Assembly: GCF_037038585.1 (NCBI RefSeq) | Contig: NC_092541.1 | Location: forward strand, 381,445-445,444 | Length of the DNA stretch: 64,000 bases | Direction of reading: 5' to 3' | Source: Patagioenas fasciata | Taxonomy: Eukaryota; Chordata; Aves; Columbiformes; Columbidae | Shown: piece by piece, positions 24,356-37,400 of the stretch | Layout of the letters: the number at the start of each line of letters is the position of its first letter | Position numbering within the stretch: position 1 is the first letter of the stretch | Notes under the pieces: generated by a model | The model's database searches: none | The model's input: the letters and a program-made list of their open reading frames with translations, nothing else | Told to the model about the DNA's origin: nothing | Program-made: the position numbers and the translations under genes

Positions 24356-25279
24356 GCGTCGGCCCTCCCACACTCCAGCGCCGCCGCTAACGAACCCGCG
24401 CTATCGCCAGCCCGCGGGGATCCCGGGGGACGGGACGGTGCCAGCCGGGCCCTGCGTGCAGATGCAGGGGGGTCTCCTGGGGGTCTCGGCCGGAGCTGGA
24501 GCCGTCCCGGGGACGGGAGGATGAGGGACAGGAGAACCAGGGAACAGCTCAGGCCGGGTGCTCCTCTACAGGGACAGTGACAGCGCAGGACAGGCTCTGC
24601 CCCACGACACCCGCCCGTCCCAGGGCCCGATCCTGCCCCCCGGGAGCAGCAGCACAGGTGGGAGTGGGACCCGCCCCCGGGATGGGCTCAGACACCCGGG
24701 ACCTGCTCCCGTGTGACGAACCAAGGCCAGGGCGACCGGAGCTGGAGGTGACCTGAGGATGCAGAGTGGCCCGGGGGACACACGCCCGGAGGGGACGGTG
24801 ACGGTGGCACCGCAGGAGGGTCCGGACCCGGCTTCGGCGGGAAAGTTTCAGAGGGATGCAAGAGAAGAGAAAGTTCCCATTGATATTTTCCCCCTTTCTG
24901 TTTGCAGCGCTCGAGCATCTCCAGGAGGGATTTGAAAGGGTTTTTCTACAAAAGTTGCTCAAAACCGCTTGTCCCCGAGGCTGCAGCCTCAGCAGCGCCT
25001 GGGCCGGGGCTCCGCAGCCGCTGCGGGTCGGACGGGGCCACCACGGCCACCGCGGCTTAAATCAGCACAACCCATAGCACCGCCAGGACTTGTGCCCCGC
25101 GCTGTCACCGCTTGGGCTTGGGGTGAGACCACGTGTAGGTTAAAAGTCCTTAGAACAAGTGGTCATCCCCTTCCTCCTTCCCGCTTCGTCCCCCAGTAGA
25201 GCAGAGGTTTGGGTTAGGACTCTGGAGAGAAGCAAAAGGGGCTCCAGCTCTCAACGCTGAAACGTCCCCTCCCGCGCCC

Positions 25280-25736
25280 TTGCTGTCCCCGTCCCCGCTG
25301 TCCCCGTCCCCACTGTCTCCGTCCCTGCTGTCCCTGTCCCCGCTGTCCCCGTCCCTGCTGTCCCCATCCTCGCTGTCCCTGTCCCAACTGTCCCCGTCCC
25401 CGCTGTCCCCATCCCCGCTGTCCCCATCCCCGCTGTCCCCGTCCCCACTGTCCCTGTCCCTGCTGTCCCCGTCCCCGCTATCCCCATCCCCACTGTCCCT
25501 GTCCCCGTTGTCTCCGTCCCCGCTGTCCCCATCCCCACTGTCCCCGTCCCCACTGTCCCTGTCCCTGCTGTCCCTGTCCCCGCTATCCCCATCCCCACTG
25601 TCCCTGTCCCCGCTGTCCCCGTCCCTGCTGTCCCCATCCCCACTGTCCCCATCCCCATTGTCTCCGTCCCCGCTGTCCCTGTCCCCGCTGTCCCCATCCC
25701 CACTGTCTCCGTCCCCGCTGTCCCCGTCCCCGCTGC
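25280..25736. repeat. 15-bp minisatellite, about 30 copies
   Basis: Unit CTGTCCCCGTCCCCG with C/T changes. It reads as Leu-Ser-Pro-Ser-Pro on plus and a Gly-Asp-Arg-Asp-Ser type repeat on minus. Period 15 is a multiple of 3, which explains the long open frames; not considered coding. Confidence 0.95.
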
Positions 25737-25844
25737 TCCTCGGGGTGCTCATCCAGCGCTCGGAGTCATCGCAGGAGCGATTCTCTGCCGTCTGAACACC
25801 CCGTGTCACTGTTCCTCCCCTGCTGCCCCGGCGTGCCGAGCCCC

Positions 25845-26015
25845 TTTGGGGGATAATTATGCCCCATCTGGAAACCTTTGGGAGGGTGTGAAGCTGCTGG
25901 GCAGAAAGACGACATATTTAATCAATTATTCCATTCATTAGCCCCGTCCTCAGCGCCTTGCCGCACTAACTTGACAAGGGCAGCAGTTAAAGCGGCTCTT
26001 TAACCCCATTCGCCT
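25845..26015. promoter_or_regulatory. Candidate enhancer island
   Basis: AT-richer island directly beside the 15-bp satellite. It contains the palindrome ATAATTAT (25853-25860), TTAATCAATTATT (25918-25930) and CATTCATTAG just after. Dense homeodomain-type cores support a regulatory role by inference only. Confidence 0.35.
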
Positions 26016-27446
26016 CCCGTCAGCCTCGACGCGGAGCTGGGGAGGGGATGGGCTGTGGGGTCACACGCGGGGTGCTCAGCTCCTCTGCGCCACAGCCAAA
26101 CCCCGTCCTGCTGGGGTTCATCCAAAAGTATGAAGAACACAGACAGATTTATTTCCAGTTAAAAAACGGGCGACGTTGGTGCAGATTTTGCTTTCCAGAT
26201 AACCTGAATTTCCTGTGTGTTTAACCCTCAGCGCTGCGGGTTCGACTGCTCTGCGATAACGCGGGGAGGCTGGTTCGCCCCGGTGAGCCGCACGGTCCGG
26301 GTCTGGCCCAGGATGTCTGCAGGGCTCCGGGGGACCCCCCTGCACACACGCACCCCGTGGAGCTGGGAAAGGCCGGCGGCTGGGGCGGGACCCCCTGGGA
26401 CCCCATCCTGGGGACACGGAGCCTGCAAACCCCATCCTGGGGGCAGGGACCCACACCTGAGCCCCACGGCAAACGCCCGCGAGCAGGTGAGCAGAGGAAG
26501 GGGAGGGAGTCACTGGGGTGTTACTGGTGGAACAGGAGCTTTCCAACAAAGAGAGAAAAAGATCAATTCTGTTGCCATTGCCCATGTTCGGCAAAATCCC
26601 AATCCTGCCGCCAGAGCCCCGAACGCAGGCACAAAGCCCCTCAGCGCTCAGTGAACCGCAGCGTCCCACAAGGTGCTTTTCCTTATGTGGTTAACACTCT
26701 GAAAAGAAATGATTTCAGTGATTCTTAAGAGGGAAAGGAGCAGTAAGTCAGAAAAGCTTCAGCACCTCTAGCAATGGGCGCTCTCCACCGCGTCCCCGGC
26801 ACCGGACGGCGCCGGGCCGGTGCTGCGGGCGCCCGCGGGCACGCGCTGCCGCTGCGCTCGTTTGCTGACTCTGGTTTCTTGGGTTTCTGGTTTGCTTGTT
26901 TGTTGTTGTTGTTTTTGTTCTCGGTGTGTACCGGGAGGAAGGATCCGTGGAGCCTCTGGGGCCAAATTCCCAGCTTGGACTTGAGCAAAACTCCCCGCGT
27001 GGGTTTTTGCCGGGACAAAGGAGCCGGGTCTTGCAGGAGGGAGCGCGGGGAGGACCCTGCACCGCGGCCCCTCCGGGACAGCCGGAGCCGCCGTCCCTCC
27101 TGCCGAGCCCGAGGCAAAGCCCCGGGGGCGCAGGGACAGCGTCACCCGCGTGTCCCCACTCCGGGTCACCGGTGCCGCTGACGATCCCCGTAGCGCGGCC
27201 GCTGTTTACATCTCCGGGGAAGCTGCGCTCAAGAAGGAGAAGAAAATGGTGCTGGTACATGTATAATTAACAACCTATTAGGAGGCGCCGAGGAGTCTCC
27301 GGGGAGCAGGGTGTACGAGATCGCTGCCTCCCCGACGGCGCTTGGGCACAAGTGTCCCCAGGCATGGCCTGGAGGGCCCAGGGGACCTGCCCTGGGGGAT
27401 GTGGCATGCTCAGGGTCACTGTGGCACGGGGACGTCCACCCCGTCC

Positions 27447-27520
27447 TGTCCTGTTCCGTCCCATCCCGTCCTGTCCCGTCCCATCCCGTCCTGTCCTGTC
27501 CCGTCCCATCCCGTCCCTGC
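27447..27520. repeat. Pentamer microsatellite (CCCGT/CCTGT/CCCAT)n
   Basis: About 15 consecutive variant pentamers. Confidence 0.93.
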
Positions 27521-28529
27521 AGCCGTGTTCCAGCTCCAGAAGGACGAGCTGGGAGCCGCTGGGCTCGCGGGACACGCGGCTCAGCAGAGCCGGTGCAGGG
27601 ACAGCCATGGGCTCGGGGTTCACCATCTCCTCCCGCTCCATCCCTCGGCCCTCTGGGCGCCCTGTCACCCGGCGGAAGGTCCTGGTCACCCTCAGCGACC
27701 TGCCCACGTCCCACCACGTGCTGACACCGTTCACGGCCCCAGCCCACAGCGACCCACCTGCCCGGCGTCATTGTTCCTCCCCCTGGCACCGTCCCCTCCA
27801 GCGGTGACACGTGAGCCTCCCTGCCCCGTCACCCAGGGCTCTCCCCGGCTGCCCTATTCAAAGGGCAGAAGAGCAGGCTGTGGCCCGGGTTGAGGGTAAA
27901 TCACAGGATCTCGCACCGCCCGCTCCCATCTCCCTCCCCGCAGGTGCGTTTCCCACCCCTGGCCCACACTCAGCCCCCACATCAGTCGCGGTTCGCTGGG
28001 CGCTGAATGGGGCTGGGATTCCTTAATCCACCTGCGGAGCTCTCCCCGTAACCCAAGCCCCCGCACAAAGCCGGCGGCCCCGCCGTCACCGCCCCGCGCT
28101 CCCCGGCCGGCAGCGGCTCGGCCGCGCTTTTGTCTCAGCACCGGTTTGGAAAATTCCACCTGGTCACAGCTGGGCGTTCCAGGGATCCCGTTTCATCCCG
28201 GTCACGGCCCAAAGCGTGGGGGGGTTGGGTCCAGATGCCACCTTGCCCTGAGCAGCAAAGGTGACGGGGGGGCTGGGAGTGTTTAACAGGAAAGCGTCGA
28301 TTCACTGCAAATAACAATTCCTGCCAGGAACGCATCTGCTCACTTTGATCTGGGCAGAATATTGCAGGGGTGCATGTGTCCATCCCATAATAAGCAGCAT
28401 CTTGGGCATTCATGTGGGGACAAGGGACCTCCCGGTTTCCCCACCAGCTGGATTTGTCCCCACTCTGAGACCTGGAAGCACGGGGGTCCCCGTCCCGCAG
28501 CCCTCGCAGTCACGGTCGCACCGGTCACG

Positions 28530-28951
28530 CTGACACCCGGTACCAATGACACTTGGTATTCTGCTGACACCCGGTACCCACTGACACCCGGTACCAATGA
28601 CACCCGGTACCCGCTGACACTGGGTGCCAATGACACCCGGTACCAATGACACCCGGTACCCGCTGACACTGGGTGCCAATGACACCCGGTACCAATGACA
28701 CCCGGTACCCGCTGACACTGGGTGCCAATGACACCCGGTACCAATGACACCCGGTACCCGCTGACACCGGGTACCAATGACACCCGGTACCAATGACACC
28801 CGGTACCCGCTGACACCGGGTACCAATGACACCCGGTACCCACTGACACCCGGTACCAATGACACCCAGTACCCACTGACACCCGGTACCAATGACACCC
28901 GGTACCCACTGACACCCGGTACCAATGACACCCGGTACCCGCTGACACCCG
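28530..28951. repeat. 16/17-bp minisatellite, about 25 units
   Basis: Two alternating units, GACACCCGGTACCAAT (16) and GACACCCGGTACCCGCT (17), form a 33-bp higher-order repeat of about 13 copies. Nearly every unit carries the KpnI palindrome GGTACC. Confidence 0.95.
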
Positions 28952-30423
28952 GGGCAACAAGAGCTCGTCACAGGGTGCATGGGCGAGCTTCGGCCTCACG
29001 GCCCAGGCAGCCGCATCCCATCCTCTCCCTCAGCAGCTCAGCCCCCGACCCCAGCTGGCCGAGGAGCAGAGGAGCAGAGTCCCCAGCCCTTGGCAGGCAG
29101 AAGGGAGCTGCCCCCAGCCCGAGGGCAGAAGGTGGAGTTCTGTGTCAAACGTGACAACACCTCAGCTCCCCGAGCTGCCAGGGCTTGGTGACGGTGGTGA
29201 CATCGCAGCCGCCTCTGGATGGTACCTGATGGGCAGGATTCCTGCAGAGCATCTCTCTGACAGAGCCAAAGATCAAAGGCGATGGGGCTGAGCGCGGGTG
29301 CAGCCGGACCAGAACGGCCCCGGTGCCAGCCAGGACCAGAGCAGGGGACACGGGCAGCGGGGCGGACGCTCACCCACCGCGGGACAGACCCGGCACAGGC
29401 TTCCTGCTCTCCTCAGCTCTACCTGGAGGCCAGAGAAACAGGGACACAGGTCCCTGTCCTGTGCCGGAGAGTCAATCCAACGTTGCCACTGAAGATCCCA
29501 CACAGGACAACAACTGCAGCCCGAGACTCCGCCGGTTCTGCCCGGGAACCCCGCGGGAAGTGGTTTGGGGATCACCTGGCCCCAGAATAAGCTCCCACCT
29601 GCCCCTTTGTCTTCCGTGCTGCCATTTATGTGCTCGCATGAAGATTCTATCTGTGACACACACCTTTATCTGTTCGTAACTCACTGTTTAAAACTCCTGC
29701 TGTCCCAACACCTCTCCAGGAGCTTTGCTAGCCCAGCGGAGCCGTTGGCAGCCACAGCGTCACGTGGCAGCGAGCTCTGCAGATCAACCGCACAGCGCTT
29801 CGTGTCACGTCCCTGGCTGGGGACGCGGGGACGGGCGGGAGCTGCTGCCACGGCTGCGCTGGCCACGGCGCTTGGCGCTGCCCCCCGCCCCCCGCGCCCC
29901 CCGCGCCCGCACCGCGCGGCATTCCTCGCGTTAGTCACCCTGTTTGCCTGGGCTCTGTCCCTCTCGGTTTCTCCTGCTCCGGCGCACACACCCACGGAAG
30001 GCGGCGCCTCCTCGGTGCCGTCACCTGCCGCGGCACACGGGACAGGCAGCGCGATGCCGCCTGCGACTGGGACGAGGACGCAACGGCAGGGTGTTCACCT
30101 CGCTCGGGATCCTTATCTTGCCGAGGGAGAGAGGAAGTGCAGGGCACTGAAACTGGGAGCTGGGAATTGGTTGGGGAGCACGGTCACCCCGCACAGCCCT
30201 GCAGCGGCCGCGGGTCCTGGATGCTGCGCCAACCCCTCCGAGCATTCCTGCACGGGCCAGCCGGCGGAAACCCTGACCAAACCCACGCTCTGGGTGAAGC
30301 GTGGCTCCCTCCACCCTGCTCCATCGCTGCCATCGCGGGTGCCGGTGGAAAAGGCCACTCAGCACAGGAGGAAGGTGGAGCAACCCCGGCAAACTGGGAC
30401 GGCCTCCCTGGGTCCCTCCCGTC

Positions 30424-30509
30424 ACTCAGCTCAGCTCAGCTCAGCTCAGCTCAGCTCAGCACAGCCCAATTCACCTCCGCTCAGCCCGGCTCAGCTCAGC
30501 CCAGCCTCA
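30424..30509. repeat. (AGCTC)n microsatellite
   Basis: A run of CAGCT pentamers is uninterrupted to about 30460, then decays into related pentamers. Confidence 0.93.
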
Positions 30510-31009
30510 CAGCTGGAGCCGATGGTGGATCCTCATCCCGCTGTGGTTCTGCCCCCCCAGGCTCGTCCCCGGGGGGTGCAGACGCAGCCGTGGAGCCGCT
30601 GGCAGCGCGGGGCTGTCACGAGTCCCGGCCCCCCCGCAGGCTCTGCCCTCCTCCAGGTCCTGGCTTAGACCTTGCAGAGCGCCAGGCAGCCTCTGCGCTG
30701 ATGGGATGAGGCTGGCGCCCTTCAGCCCGTCACGCACCCACCGTTATGGTCTCATGGTCTCCTTGGGCTCTCCAGGAGGTATCCACTCATTTTTTCTTAT
30801 TTTCTATGTATTCAATCACTTTTTCTCATTTTCTACCAGGCTGCAGGGCTCTAGGAGCACGAATCGCCTCTCGTTCCTGCGCTGCCTCTCCTGCGGGACA
30901 GGGGCTGCACCAGGGACTGGGGCCGCTCCAGCGCCTCCGGCACATCAGGGACGTTCATTAACTACAGCAAGGGCACCTTCCCTTGTGGCACCTACAGCCA
31001 AACTCGCTC

Positions 31010-31235
31010 ATGGCTGATAACCCAAAGAATTGAAACTGGAAACGGCGCATCCATAAAGGCCAATGGCCGAGTTAGTTTTGCCGTGCGATAACCAGAAAAG
31101 CACCTGTCCGAGACAAACAAGGTGACACGGTCACGCTTTCCACGCAGGCTGGGCTGTGATTAATCCCCGGAGCGGCAGGGCAGCGCGGCCAAGCGCAGGC
31201 GGCCTTTGATGTGCAGCGTGGGGATTGCTGAAAGC
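31010..31235. promoter_or_regulatory. Candidate enhancer island
   Basis: Balanced-composition island with TAATCC (bicoid/PITX type, 31161-31166, in TGATTAATCC), CTTTGAT (TCF/LEF core, 31204-31210) and GATAACC. Flanks are GC-rich. Call by composition and motifs only. Confidence 0.3.
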
Positions 31236-34065
31236 AGGGGCGAGCTGGGGCTGCGGGGCGGCCGGCGGAGCGGGAGCGGCGGGCGGATGGCCGACCTGCC
31301 CGCGCAGCGCGTCCTCAGCTCCCCGCCACCCAGAGCGGCGCCTGAGGTGCTAACAACAATAAAAAAAGATGCTACAGAAATTTAATTTAATTTAATTAAA
31401 AAAGAAAAGAAAGGCTGATGAGCAGAAAGGGTTGTCCCAGGAAACTTCCCCTTGCAAGGCCCTGGCTTTTCTAAACGCAGCTCCTCCGGGGGGAGGCGAG
31501 GTGGGGAAACCCAACACAGATCCGGCCATTCCCCCCGTGTGGGGGGCAGGACAGCTCAGCCCCCGCTCCCACCCGAACCTCCGGCCCAACCTCGCTGCTG
31601 AGCCCGAGCCCTGGCGCCCTGGATCCAGCACAGCGCAGGCACAGGGGCAGACGGAGCCCGCAGGACGGGTGACCCGGCCGGGGAGCTCCTTCAACAAGCT
31701 CGTGGAAGGAACCGCGGCAGCTCCATGATTGGGGTTTAGCGGAGATGAAGCAGGGAAAGCAAACTGCACCTGTGCTTCACAGGGAGACGCTGAACCCCGG
31801 CTGGCTCTGCGATCTCCATCCTTCCCTCGATGTGTCCCAGCGTCCCTCGGCCGTCTGAGCCTCTCTGGTGGGATGCTCTTTAATCTGGAAAAAAGGAAAA
31901 AAACCCAAAGTATGAGACTGTGAGGATTCCAATCCCAAACAAAACAGCGAAACCTGGTATGAGCTCTTCACAAGCCCCACACCCGAGCCGGGGGTGCTTG
32001 ATGGAACAGGGAGGATGGGGCTGGATGTGGCTCGTCCGTCCCGGACGCTCCCACGGAGAGCACGGCGGGACCAGGACTCGGTTCTCCATGAGATGACCTC
32101 GACTCTCCTCCTTTGGGGGCGGGGGGACACATTCGCCAGGATGGTGCAGACTGGTTCAAGGAAACAAACTCACCCCCACCCAACACCCAGGGCCCGCGCC
32201 CGCTCCCAGAGCAGAGCCTCTGCGGTTCTACAGAGACTGATGTCCTCCGGATTTCAAACGTTCTTCCAGTTCCCTTCCAGGACCAACAGGAAATGTGCTG
32301 AAACACCGTGAGAAAGCTTGTTCTGTGGTTACGTCTGGCCTTAACCAGAAACAGAAGCGCCAGGAGGTGGGATGAGAGTGCTTGAAATCCCTCCAACTTC
32401 CCGTTACAAACGCTGAAGGTCTGCGCGCTTCAGATGAACTTCTGGATGCTCCCATCGGGCTTTTGATGTCTGCCCTTCCCTCCCCGCTCGGCGCTGAGAA
32501 CAGCGGAGCATCGGCGCGGCCGGAGCGGCGGCCCCGGGGCGGTGCCGTGTCCCCTGTGCCGTGTCCCCGTGCCATGGAGCCCATGCCATGTCCCCCGCGC
32601 CATGGAGCCCATTGCAGCCTGGACGCGGCTGTTCCTGCACGTGGCCAAGGGCCGAGCGGTGGGGCCGTGTCCCCGCTGAGCGCTCTCGGCGGTTCGCGCG
32701 CTGGGGACCCTCATCACGGCCAGCAGGATGACACCCAAACCAGCGCCCATCCCTCCGCTCTGGGCTCTGATCATCGCCTCTTCCTGCGCCAAAGGGCTCC
32801 AGGAGGTTCAGTCAAGAGTTCACCTCTTGGTTGGGTAAGGGAGGAAGCGCAGAGGAGGGAACCCCGGAGCGGACAGTCTGAACGCACATGGAGTGGCGCC
32901 TCTAGCGCCTGCGGTCACCCCATCTGACCCTCTGCGCCCGCACCGTGAGACGTGGCGGGGAGAGCCCAAAGGCCTCGCGAGCGGCTCCGAAAGCCCGGGC
33001 CATGGGGGTTTCGGCACCGGCTCTTATGTAAGCACCGAGGCCGGGTGATTCCAAGCACCAGCAGCTCCCTCTGCGGGCTGGGGACAGCAGCGGTGACCTC
33101 CCCCAGGAGGGTGGCTCAGAGCCCCAGCGCCGTGACTCATGCTCTGGAATGGCTGCTCTCCCCATCTGCCCAGGAGGAAGGCTCTGGTGACCGTCCCCTT
33201 CCTTTGGCAGCTCCAACGCCCCGTGCTGGTGGGGTGAGCCCTGGCCCCGAATCCTGCAGGGCTGCCGAGAGCGAAGGAGGTCAGCGCTTCTGTGGATTTA
33301 ACCCCCAAAACCTCAAGTAATGACGCTGTCCCCAAAGCAGAAGGTCCATCAACGCTCCTGGAATTTCTCGTTCAAAACAATGCGTCACCGGCGGAGCAGG
33401 AGAAGGACCAGCTCCGGTGACTCGTCACCTGCCCGGCACCCCGGGCACAGGTGGGGTGGCCGTCCGTGGTCCGTCCCTCGGCTTCCTGTTTGCTCTGCCC
33501 ACAGCGCCGTCCCGGGGCGCCCAGAACGGCCCTTTCCTGCACACCCAGGAGTCCTGTTTGATTAGGAGAGGTTACCTGGATACGGCGCCTCATCAAAGGG
33601 AATCCTGCGCTGGTGGCATCCCGTAGATGTTTGGGTAATTGCAGGTTCCTGCTGCTTGGAGCCAGTTCAACCTCCGGCCTCGGCTCTGCTGGGAGGTTTG
33701 GTGAGAGCAGCGCTGCACGCAGAGCGCAGGGGGAAGAGCAGCGACCTTCCCGAGCTCCACGGGAGCGGTGCCAGCACAAAGCTGCTATGAACGGGTGGCC
33801 CCAAGAGCCGGTGTCCAGGGCCAGCAGCCGCGCGGCTCGGGAGCTGCTGGAGCCACGTCCGAGCTCCCGTGGCCCCACGTCACCCCCGCCAGAGCCCGCG
33901 CCCCCGCGCCGGCAGGTCCGTGTGCGCCGCACCTCGGGGACGGCGCTGCCAGAGCCACCGCCGCGCACCGGCCGCTCAAGCTCATCGGCTCCAATTCACC
34001 GGTCACAGGCTTTCCCGGGTGACCCTTCCTCCTCCTCCCCTGAACGTTACTGGTCCTGCTACAAG
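31236..34065. other. Gene-free segment 31.2-34 kb
   Basis: Contains a short (TTTAA)n A-rich tract at 31377-31400 and an isolated AP-1 site (33133-33139). I see nothing coding. Confidence 0.55.
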
Positions 34066-34440
34066 AAAAGAAAGTGAAATCAATCTGACTTCACAGTTTG
34101 GAACAGCTCATGCTGCCTTGTCTAATTTTACTCTTTCCCAGGCCAAACCTCCCCAGCCAAAGTACTTATTTAATTACTGTATTTTCTATAATCATCTGCT
34201 AGCAGCCCATAAATGCAAGTAAGGCACCAGGCTCCAGTTAGCAGTCACCAGCGAATTACGATGCACTTGAAATAAAGAATCACTTAAGACCAGGACGGCT
34301 GGCACCCTTGAGACATCGCCTATTATCTAATTTCAACCTATTTGGTAATAACCTCAACCTTTTCTATGAATGCAGGGAAAGCGCTAATGCTCGAGGTCTG
34401 AGACACTAATAGCTCGATCCGGCTCTTATTTACACCGCTA
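34066..34440. promoter_or_regulatory. Candidate enhancer island, 375 bp
   Basis: One of the longest unbroken AT-balanced stretches upstream of DLX4. It contains TAATTA (34171-34176), CATAAA (HOX/CDX type, 34208-34213), an octamer-like ATGCAAGT (34213-34220) and several further TAAT cores. No ORF of note crosses it. Confidence 0.4.
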
Positions 34441-37400
34441 TAAACGGGAACCAGTGGCCTGGAGTCCACGCAGGTGAATAACGGGGGCTGGGGGCAGCTG
34501 TGACCCTGCTGGGGACGGCACCTTTAAGCGGCCGAGGGAACGGGATGTGCTTTTGGCAGGGCCGGGTTCAGGCAGGATCGAGCCCGGCTTAGGGAGAAGG
34601 CGCTGGAGCGGCCCTTTCCAGCACCTGGGGATCAGCGCGATCCCGAACGTCACACCCCGCGCATAACTCATCGGGAGGGCGGAGGTGGGAGCAGAAACAT
34701 TGAGCAAGAACCAGCTGTTCCATTTTGGGAAGAGTTTCAGGATTTTGAAATTTCTACCGCTTTCAGAAGGGAAAGAAACCAGAAAACGAGGCTGACGCTT
34801 CCCAGGCCCAGAGCTGAACGAAGAGCAGGGAGCGGATCTCGCAGAGCCCGCTGCCCCGGGCTGGCAGCCCAGGTTCGGCACCGTCCGGCCGAATGCGACG
34901 CCTGTTCCACTTGACACCATGACAATCGCTTTTCTGGAGCGATTTCTGCTCAAAGGTCAGATGCTTTTGAAAAACCTTTTCTTTCTGGCTCCTCAGCACA
35001 TTTTTTCCATCGAGAGGTTCTTGGAGACAGCGCTGGAGTCGGCCGAATCCTGGGGGTTCTCCATGGCTCGCTGGGTGACTCTTGAGATAAGGCTTCCCAG
35101 CTGGAGACAGGTTGGGTCGGAGGAAGACTGAGCGCTCCAGAGGGGGCAGAACCGCCTTCAGCAGAAAGAAACGCCCCTGTGCGTTATTCAGCCCCGGGAC
35201 CCCCGGGACCCGCCCCCGTCGTCCAGCAGCACACGTGGTAACGTCACCCCAGGTCACCAGGCTCCGTGCTTCCAGCAGGAATCGAGGAATATTCCCTCAA
35301 ATGGCTTTGGGCATCTCCTCTGGAACACAGCGGCTTCTTTTAATCGCCCTTGATCGAGAAACCAGGCGGGGAGGGCTCGGAGGGCAATGAAGGAGCGGAG
35401 AGCCCTTCTGGCGAGGACCTCGGCTCCACAGAGACAACAGGGACCGAGCAGCCAGGCTGGAAAGCAGCGTCGAGTTGCAGGACAATGTTGCTGCGAGGCC
35501 AGGATTGTATGAATTGGGCATTAATAAGTTCAGGCTAGAATCGAGCCGGTTCCTTATCAGGCTCTGAGCCTTTAATGTATGTGAGAAACACGAAGGGTGG
35601 CGGTTGTTTCACCTTCAGAAGTTCAGAGGAGGGATGTCTGCACCCCGGGCTCTGTCTGCGCAGACAACGGGCTCCGGCGCCTCCCCGGCCGAGCGCGGGG
35701 ACAGAGACCCTGGAGACGCCGGTGTCTGCGAGGACAGAGTCCCCAGGCAAAGCCACGTCCACGCACGGGAAGCAGCACGGGCTGCGCTGTGCCCGAGCAC
35801 GTCGCCGAGTGCCCCGGTGACACCCCAGCCCGCGACAGGCGACACGGGGGGATAAAAGGCAGCGGAATGGCCCAGGGCAGAACACAGCAAGGAGCAGAAA
35901 CAGCGAGGGCTCCTTTAGCTTCTAAGGAGAAAAAGGAAGGGCCTGGAGCTGCAGGGACGAGGAGCCCTCATGCGCGTGAGCTGGTGTCCGCTCAGACCCA
36001 TCTCATCTTCCCAGCTGGAGAACTGGAACAGTCACAGACACCTGGGATGGGGAATCGTTCTGCCGAGCCCCACAGGGGCTGTGGGCCATCAGCCCACGCT
36101 GCCGGAGGCCAGGGCCAGGACAGGCACCACCTCCCCTCCCAGCCCGCGGTGACCAGCCGCCCCCAGCAGTGCCACATCGCACACGGGCGGGTGTCACCAC
36201 GCCACCCCATCCTGTGCAGAACGAGTTTGCGGGCCTGACGCAATCCCAGCGGGCGGCGGGTCCTGGGCAGCATTCCTGGGCACGCAGCCACGCCGTGCGT
36301 GGGGCAGCGCACCCCGGCCACAGCCCCCCCGCTGCGCACAAAGGGGCCGTGGGGCCGGGAAGGGGCGTCCGGCCCAGCTCTGCCCCGCTGCCCTCGCGTG
36401 GGCACAGAGGGTGCTCGTGTGGCCCGAGATGTGCGGCTCGCCGGGGAGGGGGTCGGGACACGGACCGGCTCGGGTGCTGCGTCAGAGCCCTTTCTGCAGC
36501 CAAGTGCAGGACACCAGAAAACTCCCATTTCAAGGATTTTGGAGGAGTGGGAGGCATTTTCTTGGTCCTCATTTCAGAGCATCACCATGTGCATAATAAT
36601 CTGAATTCGACCCCTAATCCACCCCAGTTCAGGCATAATTCCCACAGACGGTACCGGAGCTGCACCCGCAGATACCACCAAAGAGCTGAATCCAACGCAT
36701 CAGCTGCTCTCTGCAGCACAAGTGTCATCGGTTTTGTCAACAACAGCGCGCCTGGTCCATCTGCAGAGGGATCACAGAGCCACCAGCAGGTCGGAGCAAC
36801 ACGCAGAACACCCGGCCGGGAAATCAGCACCGGCTCGCGGAGCCACGGCGGGAGCTCCACCTCCACGCTTCATTCTGCATGACCACGGGGTCCCGGCGCT
36901 TTCAGGGATTTGGCTCCCACCAAGGTTTCAAAGAAGTGGCTGCAACTCATCAGGTGCATTTTCAAAAACATGATGGGAGTTGCCAGGACCCAAGCCCTTT
37001 GGAAAACCTGGTCCCACCTTGAAAAACCAGCTCCCATCTCTTGAAATTCTGGTCCCCACAAAGCACGGATCCCTTCTCCCCCTGCGCGGCGGAGCAGGCT
37101 GTCTGCCCCCATCGCCCCGCCGCAGTCAAACCTTCAAAGCTGATCTGAAAAAGTGAGTTCTGGGCTGCCAGATAAGGAGTGCGAAACGCACGGGGAGCGA
37201 TGGGCCGGGCTGGGCACCGGGGCGCTGGTGGCGGCTGCTGGCGGCAGCGCCCGCGGTGACTCAGCGCCGCTCTCCCGTCCTCTCCCCGGCTCCTCCATCG
37301 GCTGCTCGCTGGCTCTCACCCGGCAGGCACTGAGTCACCCGCGGAGCCTGCAGAGAGCAGCTCCTGGTCCACCTGACGCCCCTGTCACGCAGCCACCAGC

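Larger units (their letters stand above)
26016..31009. other. Gene-free segment 26-31 kb
   Basis: Mixed GC-rich DNA with minisatellites at 27447-27520, 28530-28951 and 30424-30509, and a near-duplicate T-rich 25-30 bp pair at 30785-30838. No coding exon recognised. Confidence 0.6.

Noticed and set aside
25150-25809. Gly-Asp-Ser repeat protein on the minus strand
   Set aside because: Simple translation of the 15-bp minisatellite; open on both strands and without splice or start context.
28530-28951. CRISPR-like array of short repeats
   Set aside because: Direct tandem units with no unique spacers in a vertebrate sequence; a minisatellite. The same applies to the other arrays.
31377-31400. 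A-rich (TTTAA)n tract as a retroposon tail
   Set aside because: No upstream retroposon body or target-site duplication is visible.
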